Assembly (NCBI GenBank): GCA_037384225.1
Contig: JARROD010000146.1
Span: 1-15,608 of the forward strand
DNA length: 15,608 nt
Direction: 5' to 3'
From: JARROD01 sp037384225
Lineage (GTDB): Bacteria; Pseudomonadota; Gammaproteobacteria; Pseudomonadales; Cellvibrionaceae
The notes under the pieces: generated by a model
The model's database searches: none
The model's input: only the letters and a program-made list of their open reading frames with translations
Told to the model about the DNA's origin: nothing
Program-made: the position numbers and the translations under genes
In this document: piece by piece, positions 6,867-14,695 of the stretch
Layout of the letters: every line of letters begins with the position of its first letter
Numbering within the stretch: position 1 is the stretch's first letter

Positions 6867-6903
6867 CGCGAATTCATTGCCGCCTCGGCGAAAAAAATTC
6901 GCG
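6867..6903 (+). promoter_or_regulatory. Structured leader stem-loop before the GGDEF/EAL gene
   Basis: CGCGAATT (6867-6874) pairs perfectly with AATTCGCG (6896-6903). Inside the loop GCCG (6879-6882) pairs with CGGC (6886-6889) around CCT. The nested hairpin lies just after the predicted transcription start, so it would form the 5' end of the mRNA. It could stabilise the message, serve as a protein site or, with the TTTT at 6908-6911, weakly attenuate. No known riboswitch (GEMM or other) consensus is recognised. Confidence 0.4.
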
Positions 6904-6961
6904 CAAGTTTTCCAATCGCTGAAAAACAGGCACATAAAACCTTATTGGATACTGCAGTCCT

Positions 6962-9802
6962 ATGCAAAAGGGATTTCTCAGCCTCAAATGGCAAGCGGTA
7001 TTGGGTGTTAGCTTTATACTGACTTCAATGCAACTGCAACTGCTGCAGTTAGCGTCGCACATGCAGGGGCTGGCGTCTCATACACAGGGGCAGAAAACAC
7101 TTGACGATAGCGGTGAAGAGGCTCCGACGGCGCTGCGCGAAACACTCGAACGCAACTGGGATCAGCTGAATTTCGAATGGGGTATCGACGCCGTAGCACT
7201 CTACGACACTCGCGGAGAAGTGTATGCGCACTGGTTCTCGCAGGAAAGCGCCCTGCCCGCGAGAGGCGTCGTTCCGGCGCCGTGGGTTGCCCGCGCCAGC
7301 CGGCAGGAAACACCGGTAACGGAAATTTGGTGCGCACATTCCTGCTGGCAAGTGGTGATTGTGCCAGTGTTGCTCGAAGGATTGAATGTCGGGATGTTGT
7401 CGTTTGTGCGTTCTCTGGCCGATGCGCTACTGCAGTTTCAAAACTCAACCGCCGCCGATGTCGGCATTCTCATCCCCCACACCGGTATTTCGTCAGCCGG
7501 TGCGCCAACGCGGCCATTTAAAACCGTGCGCACGCTCAAACACTGGCAGCACGATGTGGTGGCTCTCACCAGAGCCGAGGTGACTTTCAGTATGTTGGAT
7601 CAGCTTTCTGATTCCCTTCCCATGGCGGAGCTGCAATCGCACCGCGCGCTGCAGGCCTGGCAGGACAACCATTACGAAATCAGTTTAATCCCCCTGGCGC
7701 ACGCCGGGGCCAAACTGGTGGTCATTGACAATGTCGTCAAAGATCTAAAAAGGCTGCAATCGACATTGACCAATTTTATTCTCGCCGCAATCGCCATTCT
7801 GGTGTTGGCGGAAGGTGTGCTCTTATGGTTGTTGTGGCTACCCATGGTACGCCTGCAGGTGGTGGCAAAAGCGCTGCCCATGCTGGCTCATAAATCCAGA
7901 GGCAAACTGGACTCGACCCTGGACCGAGCCATGGCGCCGCGTTTTTTGCGCAATGAGATCCACGTTCTGTTCGAGGCCGCTTCCCTGCTGTCGCGAACCC
8001 TGGAAAAACTCGACGCGACAGTAAAATCCCGCACACAAAGGCTGAAAAACCGCAGCCGCGAGCTACTCGAACAACGCAACTTTGTTACCACGCTGCTCAA
8101 TACTGTTCACGTTGTCATTCTCACCCAGGATCGCGATGGAACCATTCACCTACTGAATTCGGAGGGGCGCCGCCTGACGGGCATCAGCAAGAAAAAATGC
8201 CGCCAGCTCCGGTTTACGGATTGTGTTGCCACACAACACCGCGAAGAAGTTAGACTGGGTATCGAGGGATTGTTTAGCGGCCGTTCACAGCAGTTTCACC
8301 AGGAAAGTCTATTTATCGGCGCTGATGGTGAACAGCTGCATATGGACTGGTATCACAGCCTCCTGCCCGCTTCCAACACCGGCGCCAATCTGGTGTTATC
8401 AGTGGGACTGGATTTGACTGCGCGCAAGATCGCGGAACAAAATCTCGCCTGGCTGGCTGACCACGACCCGTTGACAGAGCTTTACAACCGCCGCCACTTT
8501 CAACACCAGTTCCAGCAGGCGCTGAAAAAATTTTCCCGCTCCAAGCAGCCAGGTGCATTGATATTTTTTGATGTCGATCAGTTTAAGACCATCAATGACA
8601 CTATTGGCCACCCCGCCGGAGACCGGTTACTCTGCGAACTGGCCGCCAAACTCAATAGCGAAATCAGAGACACTGACACGCTGGCGCGCCTGGGTGGCGA
8701 TGAATTCGCCATTTTGCTGGAACAAACCGACCGCAACGGCACGATTACCTTTGCCAGAAAACTGTGCGAGATGGTGAATGAAACCTCGATTATCGGCAAC
8801 AATACCCCCTACCGGGTAACGATCAGCCTGGGCATAGCACTATTTCCCGAACACGGGGAAAGTGTTGAAGAACTCATGGCCAACGCCGATTTCGCCATGT
8901 ACAAAGCGAAGGCAAAAGGCAACGCCAGAAGCAATTGGCATATTTACTCGGCCGACGCGCCGGAGAAACACGAGTTGCAACACAGGCTGGACTGGAAGGC
9001 GCGCATAGAGGACGCACTGGATAACAATCGCCTGCTGCTTTACTATCAGCCGATCCTCGATATTGCCCACAACCGGCTGTCCCACTATGAAGCGCTGGTG
9101 CGAATGCGGGGTGAAAACGGTGAAATCGCCGCCCCCGCCATGTTTATCCCGGTGGCGGAAAAAACCGGCCTGATTCACGAGATCGACAGCCGGGTGCTGA
9201 AACTGGCCATCGCCGATCTGCACAAGTTCTGTCACCAAGGCCGGGACATTACCCTGTCCGTTAACCTCTCGGCCAAGGCCATCGCCAAAAACCAGTTTGT
9301 CGAAACCATTGAAAATTTGGTAGACGAGTTCCAGGTGGAGCGCTCGCGCCTGATTCTGGAGTTGACGGAAACCTCAGCCGTGGAAGATATTTTCACCGCC
9401 GCCGATGTGATCGCCCGCTGCCGCAAGCTGGGCTACAAGTTCGCCCTCGACGATTTTGGTGTCGGCTTTGCCTCCTGGTTCTACCTCCGGCAGCTGCCTG
9501 TGGATTTCGTCAAAATCGACGGCTCCTTTGTCCGCAATCTCACCGCCAGTTATGAAGACCGCTTATTTATCAAAGCACTCAACGATGTCGCTCAGGGTCT
9601 GGGTAAAGAAACCATCGCCGAGTTCGTGGAAAACGCCTCAGCGCTAAAATTGCTGTCAGAGTTCGGTGTGAACTATGCCCAGGGGTATTATATCGGCAAG
9701 CCCGCGCCAGAACTTTTACCTGAAAATTCGTACGTCCCGACATTTCCTCGCTCCGGCCCGCGCCCCAACATTCCCCTGCAATATCAAACGGGACGCCAAT
9801 GA
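6962..9802 (+). CDS. Inner-membrane sensor with PAS, GGDEF and EAL domains (c-di-GMP synthase/phosphodiesterase)
   Basis: A 946-residue two-pass membrane protein. TM1 (about 11-30) and TM2 (271-293) enclose a roughly 240-residue periplasmic sensor of no family I recognise; it holds a CAHSC cysteine pair (Cys124, Cys128). A HAMP-like and coiled-coil segment (295-370) links to a PAS domain (372-490). The GGDEF domain (about 495-660) has an intact active site, RLGGDEF (576-582), and an intact product-inhibition site RxxD (Arg569-Asp572). The EAL domain (about 675-920) keeps Glu710 (EALVRM), Asn768 (SVNLSA), Glu800 (LELTET), Asp830-Asp831 (ALDDFGVG), Lys851 (VKIDGSF), Glu887 and Gln907. Both activities therefore look possible. 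ATG 6962 has no strong ribosome site, and an in-frame stop lies 21 bases upstream. It is the first gene of a three-gene operon. Confidence 0.95.
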   Translation: MQKGFLSLKWQAVLGVSFILTSMQLQLLQLASHMQGLASHTQGQKTLDDSGEEAPTALRETLERNWDQLNFEWGIDAVALYDTRGEVYAHWFSQESALPARGVVPAPWVARASRQETPVTEIWCAHSCWQVVIVPVLLEGLNVGMLSFVRSLADALLQFQNSTAADVGILIPHTGISSAGAPTRPFKTVRTLKHWQHDVVALTRAEVTFSMLDQLSDSLPMAELQSHRALQAWQDNHYEISLIPLAHAGAKLVVIDNVVKDLKRLQSTLTNFILAAIAILVLAEGVLLWLLWLPMVRLQVVAKALPMLAHKSRGKLDSTLDRAMAPRFLRNEIHVLFEAASLLSRTLEKLDATVKSRTQRLKNRSRELLEQRNFVTTLLNTVHVVILTQDRDGTIHLLNSEGRRLTGISKKKCRQLRFTDCVATQHREEVRLGIEGLFSGRSQQFHQESLFIGADGEQLHMDWYHSLLPASNTGANLVLSVGLDLTARKIAEQNLAWLADHDPLTELYNRRHFQHQFQQALKKFSRSKQPGALIFFDVDQFKTINDTIGHPAGDRLLCELAAKLNSEIRDTDTLARLGGDEFAILLEQTDRNGTITFARKLCEMVNETSIIGNNTPYRVTISLGIALFPEHGESVEELMANADFAMYKAKAKGNARSNWHIYSADAPEKHELQHRLDWKARIEDALDNNRLLLYYQPILDIAHNRLSHYEALVRMRGENGEIAAPAMFIPVAEKTGLIHEIDSRVLKLAIADLHKFCHQGRDITLSVNLSAKAIAKNQFVETIENLVDEFQVERSRLILELTETSAVEDIFTAADVIARCRKLGYKFALDDFGVGFASWFYLRQLPVDFVKIDGSFVRNLTASYEDRLFIKALNDVAQGLGKETIAEFVENASALKLLSEFGVNYAQGYYIGKPAPELLPENSYVPTFPRSGPRPNIPLQYQTGRQ

Positions 9803-10335
9803 AAAATAGGTTGGGCAATCGGCACCATAATCGGCACCATGGACTGCGACGCAAAACGCCAGCATCGGCGTCCGGCGGCAGAGCTCGCAGGGATTACGGC
9901 AAGCTTTTTGCGCAAACCGCGGCGCTGCTGTGGCTGTGTTATTCGGCAAACCTGCTAAACGCCCTGCCCGCAGGGCCGACTATCCGTGTCATCGCCAACC
10001 CCCATGTGGAAGTCGACGCATTGAGCAAAACCAGCCTGCGCTCCATCTTCGGTATGCGCAACCGTACGTGGCCCAAAGGCGACTTTATCAGAGTGTTTGT
10101 TCTCGAGGACAAAAACCCCACCCATATCCTGTTTACCAAACAAATACTCAGAACCTTTCCTTACAATCTGCGTCGCATCTGGGACCGGCGGATTTACTCA
10201 GGCACCGGTCAATCACCCACAGTGGTGGATTCGGAAGAGGAAATGCGGCGGCAAGTCTCCCTCACCGACAACGCCATCGGTTATCTCAGTAACAAGTGGG
10301 TTAGCGACGATGTTAAAGTACTGGATCTAAAATGA
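9799..10335 (+). CDS. Small periplasmic PstS-like (phosphate-type) substrate-binding protein
   Basis: The 178-residue product resembles the short PBP-like proteins annotated as phosphate ABC transporter substrate-binding. The signature runs IRVIANPHVEVDALSK (62-77), SLRSIFGMRNRTWPKG (79-94), RRIYSGTGQSP (130-140) and DNAIGYLSNKW (157-167). It is half the size of PstS, and no ABC permease or ATPase is nearby, so a sensing role is more likely than uptake. Its ATG overlaps the stop of the GGDEF/EAL gene (ATGA), indicating translational coupling. The signal peptide is odd: a 37-residue basic n-region comes before the hydrophobic core (about 38-53). That n-region contains a NRHH-NRHH repeat from a 12-bp tandem duplication. 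A shorter real start cannot be excluded, but no nearby in-frame ATG is seen. Confidence 0.8.
   Translation: MKNRLGNRHHNRHHGLRRKTPASASGGRARRDYGKLFAQTAALLWLCYSANLLNALPAGPTIRVIANPHVEVDALSKTSLRSIFGMRNRTWPKGDFIRVFVLEDKNPTHILFTKQILRTFPYNLRRIWDRRIYSGTGQSPTVVDSEEEMRRQVSLTDNAIGYLSNKWVSDDVKVLDLK
9817..9840 (+). repeat. 12-bp tandem duplication inside the signal region of the binding-protein gene
   Basis: AATCGGCACCAT occurs twice back to back (9817-9828 and 9829-9840). It keeps the reading frame and encodes the duplicated tetrapeptide NRHH at residues 7-14. It looks like a recent slippage event in the dispensable n-region of the signal peptide. Confidence 0.85.
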
Positions 10336-11533
10336 TGAACAAAAACACCGCTTTCAAGTCTTTAACGAACCTCGTTTTTTTGTGCTGGAGTAACACAGGA
10401 CTGTGCGTCGAATACCAGTACGATCGCAACGACAGTATTCAGATACACGGCTTCGCCGCCCAGAGCTTTCTAAAATCCACGACAAATGATTTTTTCGGCG
10501 ACAGTGAAGACGGTAGCTGGGATTTCAGAGAGTTGGGTATCAACGGCCTCTGGCGGCCGCTGCCCAGGCTTCAGCTATCGCTCCAATTCGTGGCCCGCAA
10601 GGCCGGAAAAACCGACGACGGTAAGCTGCGTGTCGACTACATTTTTGCCGACTGTAAACTGTTCAACTCCAACGCCGTCAACAGCGGTTTGCGTCTCGGG
10701 CGGGTCACCAACCCTTACGGTTTTTACAATGAAACCCGCGACATAGTCGCCACCCGCCCCAGTATTCTGTTACCCCAGTCCGTCTATTTTGACGCCAACC
10801 GTAACTTCGCTCTGTCTTCCAACGGCGTACAGTTTTATCACGAGCACAGTGGCAAAAGCGGCGATTACCTGTTTCAGTTCGGCGTCTTCGAACCCCGCAC
10901 TGAGGATCCGGATTTCGAGCCCGCGATTTTTCTCCAAAACGAACCGGGTAAACTGGAGGGCACCACAAGCTGGATGGGGCGCCTGCTCTACGAATACGAC
11001 TTCGGTCGCGTGCGCCTGGGCCTAACGACGGCCAGTATCAACGTGGACTACGACCCGGCCCCCGGCGACCCGATCAGACCCGGCGCGTTTCATTTCCACC
11101 CCTATATCGCCTCGGTGCAATACAACAGGGAACGCTGGAGTCTGACCGCCGAATACGCGCGCCGATCAACCCGCCTGGATCGGTTTGGCGCGCCCCGGGA
11201 TATTGATTTTACCGGCAATAGTTACTTTATCAGGGGATCTACCGCCTGACTCCGCGCTGGGAAGTACTGCTGCGCTACGATTCTCTGACCTGGAACGATG
11301 ACGATCCCGAAGGCAGAGACTTCGAAGCGCAAACCGGCCTGCCCAACCACTACCGCTTCGCCCGTGACTGGACGTTCGGTGTGCGCTGGGACCTGGCCCA
11401 AAATGTGATGGTGCGGGCGGAGTGGCACCGGGTATCCGGCACAGGCTGGTTGTCGTTACTGGAAAATCCCCCCGCCACCGAGACCAGTCAGCGCTGGAAC
11501 CTGTTGGCGTTCTCGGCGGCGATAAAGTTCTAA
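10332..11533 (+). pseudogene. Porin-like outer-membrane beta-barrel protein, frameshifted near 11231
   Basis: The frame from ATG 10332 gives 305 residues and ends at TGA 11247-11249. A coherent barrel sequence continues one frame back: after FI it reads QGIYRLTPRWEVLLRYDSL and runs to TAA 11531-11533, ending in LLAFSAAIKF with the C-terminal Phe typical of outer-membrane barrels. Restoring one C near 11231 gives about 400 residues, a normal porin length. Alternating aromatic/polar strands are clear throughout (for example LRLGRVTNPYGFYNETRD). An N-terminal signal (residues 6-25) is present. Its ATG overlaps the stop of the binding-protein gene (ATGATGA), so it is the third gene of the operon. 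The break may be a true mutation, phase variation or a sequencing error; without the last strands the 305-residue product should not insert. Confidence 0.75.
11229..11240 (+). other. Apparent frameshift site (1-nt deletion) in the barrel gene
   Basis: At ATCAGGGGATCT the zero frame reads I-R-G-S and stops three codons later. With one extra C (ATC-CAG-GGG-ATC) it reads I-Q-G-I-Y-R-L and joins the downstream barrel frame. The site has a G4 run but not a heptamer of the classical X-XXY-YYZ slippery form, so programmed frameshifting is unlikely. Confidence 0.7.
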
Positions 11534-14500
11534 CCCTCAGCGTGCTGGCCACTGTGCACGCCCCCCGGCAACGGCGCCGAATCCTTTCGCCAGCGCCCAC
11601 TCAAGCGCACCACCAACACATAAAACATCGGCACAAAGAAGATCGCCAGGAAAGTCGCCGCCAGCATACCGCCGATCACACCGGTGCCGATCGCCTGCCG
11701 GCCCTGGGCGCCGGCGCCGGTACTGGTAGCCAGAGGCAACACACCCAGAATAAAAGCCATGGATGTCATGATAATCGGTCGCAGGCGCAGGCGTGCGGCT
11801 TCGATGGCCGCCGCCGTCAGCCCTTTGCCGCGTTCGTATTGAGATTTGGCAAATTCGACGATCAAAATAGCGTTTTTCGACGACAGGCCAATGGTCGTCA
11901 ACAACCCGACCTGGAAATAAACGTCGTTGCTCAGCCCCCGCAAGGTAGCCGCCAGCAAGGCACCCAGAATACCCAGAGGTACCACTAACAACACGGCCAC
12001 TGGCACCATCCAACTCTCGTAGAGCGCCGCCAGACACAGGAAAACCACCAACAGCGAAATGGCGTAGAGCGCCGGTGCCTGGGAACCGGCGATCCGCTCC
12101 TGGTAAGACATGCCGGTCCATTCCAGGCCTACCCCGGCCGGCAATTTAGCGACGATATCCTCGATCGCCATCATCGCCTCACCGGTGCTGAGGCCGGGGG
12201 CGGCCTCACCCTGAATGTTCAATGCCGGAACACCGTTATAGCGTTCCAGGCGCGGAGAACCGTACTCCCAGCGGGTCGTGCTGAAGGATGTAAAAGGCAC
12301 CATGTCCCCATTTTGATTGCGAACATACCAATAACTGAGATCTTCCGGCAGCATGCGATAGCGGGCATCCGCCTGCAGGTAAACCTTTTTCACCCGCCCG
12401 CGATCGATAAAATCGTTGACATAGGCAGCTCCCCACGCGGTGCTTAAGGTTTTGTTGACATCGCTGATACTCAGTCCCAGCGATTTTACCTTCTCGTAGT
12501 CGATATCGATTCGAAATATTGGCACATCCTCCATACCGTTGGGCCTGACCCGCGCCAAACGAGAATCCTGCGCCGCCATCCCCAACAACTGATTGCGAAC
12601 TGCCATCAACTTCTCATGGCCGAGGCTATTGCGGTCCTGAAGCATGAGGTCGAAACCGGACGCGGTGCCGAGTTCCGGGATCGGCGGCAAATTGACAGGG
12701 AAGACCATGGCATCGCGAATCTGCCCGAACACACCCCAAGCGCGACCGATAATGGCATCCACCGAAAGGCTGGGATCGGTTCTCTCGGCCCAGGGTTTGA
12801 GTTTTACGAAGGCGATCCCCATATTCTGCCCCTGGCCGGCAAAGCTGAAACCTGCCACCGTAAACACAGAGTCGATACCGGGGTCGTTGAGGTAGTGGGA
12901 TTCAACCTGCTTCATCACCGCCGCTGTACGCTCCTGTGTTGCGCTCTGTGGCAACTGCGCCAGTGTCAACAGTATCCCCTGGTCCTCGTCGGGCAGAAAG
13001 GAGGTGGGCAATCGGGTATAAAGAATCCCTAACACCGCCACGATAACAATATACACGGTCACCAGTTGGCCCGAGCGTTTAAGGGTCCCGGCGACGCCGC
13101 GCTCATAGCGCTGGGTCGCGTGTCTGAAGCGGCGGTTAAACCAACCCAGAAAACCACGCTGCTGGCTGTGTTCACCCTTTTTCACGGGTTTCAGCAGAGT
13201 CGCACAAAGTGCCGGTGTCAGAATCAATGCCACCAATACAGACAGCAGCATGGCGGTGACAATAGTCAGCGAAAACTGCCGGTAAATGGCCCCGGTGGAA
13301 CCACTGATAAAGGCCATGGGTACAAAAACCGCCGACAGCACCAACGCAATCCCCACCAGGGCGCCGGTAATCTGGTCCATGGATTTACGCGTGGCCTCCC
13401 GCGGCGGCAGTCCCTCCTCATCCATCACCCGTTCGACGTTTTCGACCACAACGATGGCGTCATCCACCAGCAGACCAATGGCCAACACCATACCGAACAT
13501 AGTCAGCGTGTTGATACTGTAACCGAACGCCGCCATGACACCGAAGGTACCCAGCAACACGACCGGCACGGCGATGGTGGGAATCAACGTGGCGCGAAAA
13601 TTCCCCAGAAACAGGTACATCACCAGAAACACCAACCCTATGGCCTCAACCAGTGTTTGCACGACCTCTTCGATGGAGATTTTTATAAACGGTGTGGTGT
13701 CGTAGGGGTAAACGATTTTCACCCCTTCGGGGAAAAAAGCTGACAATTCTTCCAGGCGTTCATTCACCGCGGCGGCGGTCTCCATGGCATTGGCGCCACT
13801 GGCCAGTTGAATCGCCACACCGCTGGCGGGGCTGCCGTTGTAATGGCCGTCCGCGGCGTAGCTCTCCGCCCCCAGCTCCACGCGGGCGACATCCTTGAGG
13901 CGCACCTGTGAACCATCGGCGTTGACCTTGAGCAGGATATTTTCAAACTCCGCGACACTTTCCAGGCGAGTCTGGGCGATGATGGTAGCATTGAGCTGCT
14001 GGTTATCAACCGCTGGCAATCCCCCCAATTCACCACTGGCAAACTGGTTATTCTGTACAGAGATTGCACTACTCACATCCAGCGGCGTCAACCCGTAGGC
14101 GGTCAGCTTCTCGGGCTGTAGCCAGATACGCATGGCGTATTGGGTGCCGAACACACGGATATTGCCGACCCCGGTGACCCGCGACAACGGTTCCTTAATC
14201 TGGCTGTTAGCGAAATCGGACAGGTCATTGCGGTTCAGACTGCCGTCTTCCGACACCAGCCCGACCACCATCAAAAAGGAGCCGGAGGCCTTGTTTACAC
14301 TAATGCCCTGTCGCTGTACTTCCTCGGGCAATAAGGGTGTTGCCAGCGACAGCTTATTCTGCACCTGGACCTGAGCGATATCCGGATCCGTGTCCGCGGC
14401 GAAGGTCAGGTTAATAGAGGCCCTGCCGGAGCTGCTACTCTGTGAAGACATATAAAGCAGGTTGTCCAGCCCGGTCATATTCTGTTCTATAACTTGGGTG

Positions 14501-14682
14501 ACACTGTCTTCCAACGTCTTCGCCGAGGCACCGGGATAGCTTGCGCTAATGCTGATAACAGGTGGCGCAATACTGGGATACTGTTGCACCGGCAGCCTGA
14601 AAATGGACAAGCTGCCAGCCAGCATAATCACCAGCGCGATAACCCAGGCGAAAATGGGTCTGTCGATAAAAAACTTTGCCAT
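11530..14682 (-). CDS. RND multidrug efflux transporter, HAE1 family (AcrB/MexB-like)
   Basis: At 1050 residues this has the normal length for an HAE1 inner-membrane proton/drug antiporter. The N-terminus (FFIDRPIFAWVIALV) is canonical. The proton-relay aspartates lie in GLLVDDAIVVVENVERV (about 400-416), and the TM10 lysine in GLSSKNAILIVEFAK (about residue 945). The porter-domain marker FSFAGQGQNMG is also present. Twelve membrane segments in two halves and two large periplasmic loops are visible. ATG 14682 follows AAGGAG by 9 bases, and that site overlaps the stop of the membrane-fusion gene. The pair forms an operon with a 13-bp gap. No outer-membrane factor gene follows, so a TolC-type partner must be encoded elsewhere. 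Substrates cannot be inferred. The TAG stop overlaps the restored barrel-gene stop by 4 nt. Confidence 0.95.
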   Translation of the reverse strand: MAKFFIDRPIFAWVIALVIMLAGSLSIFRLPVQQYPSIAPPVISISASYPGASAKTLEDSVTQVIEQNMTGLDNLLYMSSQSSSSGRASINLTFAADTDPDIAQVQVQNKLSLATPLLPEEVQRQGISVNKASGSFLMVVGLVSEDGSLNRNDLSDFANSQIKEPLSRVTGVGNIRVFGTQYAMRIWLQPEKLTAYGLTPLDVSSAISVQNNQFASGELGGLPAVDNQQLNATIIAQTRLESVAEFENILLKVNADGSQVRLKDVARVELGAESYAADGHYNGSPASGVAIQLASGANAMETAAAVNERLEELSAFFPEGVKIVYPYDTTPFIKISIEEVVQTLVEAIGLVFLVMYLFLGNFRATLIPTIAVPVVLLGTFGVMAAFGYSINTLTMFGMVLAIGLLVDDAIVVVENVERVMDEEGLPPREATRKSMDQITGALVGIALVLSAVFVPMAFISGSTGAIYRQFSLTIVTAMLLSVLVALILTPALCATLLKPVKKGEHSQQRGFLGWFNRRFRHATQRYERGVAGTLKRSGQLVTVYIVIVAVLGILYTRLPTSFLPDEDQGILLTLAQLPQSATQERTAAVMKQVESHYLNDPGIDSVFTVAGFSFAGQGQNMGIAFVKLKPWAERTDPSLSVDAIIGRAWGVFGQIRDAMVFPVNLPPIPELGTASGFDLMLQDRNSLGHEKLMAVRNQLLGMAAQDSRLARVRPNGMEDVPIFRIDIDYEKVKSLGLSISDVNKTLSTAWGAAYVNDFIDRGRVKKVYLQADARYRMLPEDLSYWYVRNQNGDMVPFTSFSTTRWEYGSPRLERYNGVPALNIQGEAAPGLSTGEAMMAIEDIVAKLPAGVGLEWTGMSYQERIAGSQAPALYAISLLVVFLCLAALYESWMVPVAVLLVVPLGILGALLAATLRGLSNDVYFQVGLLTTIGLSSKNAILIVEFAKSQYERGKGLTAAAIEAARLRLRPIIMTSMAFILGVLPLATSTGAGAQGRQAIGTGVIGGMLAATFLAIFFVPMFYVLVVRLSGRWRKDSAPLPGGVHSGQHAEG

Positions 14683-14695
14683 AGATCCTGGCTCC

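Noticed and set aside
9799..10335. Part of a phosphate ABC uptake operon
   Set aside because: No PstC, PstA, PstB or PhoU gene is adjacent, and the protein is half the usual PstS length; the neighbours are signalling and outer-membrane genes.
11229..11240. Programmed -1 frameshift in the barrel gene
   Set aside because: The shift direction fits, but codons AGG-GGA do not form a slippery heptamer and P-site re-pairing would fail. No strong downstream stem was found, so mutation or sequencing error is simpler.
13066..13743. Plus-strand ORF of 225 codons, rich in His, Gln and Asn, antisense to the RND gene
   Set aside because: The composition comes from reverse reading of hydrophobic membrane codons; the RND frame on the minus strand is unmistakable.
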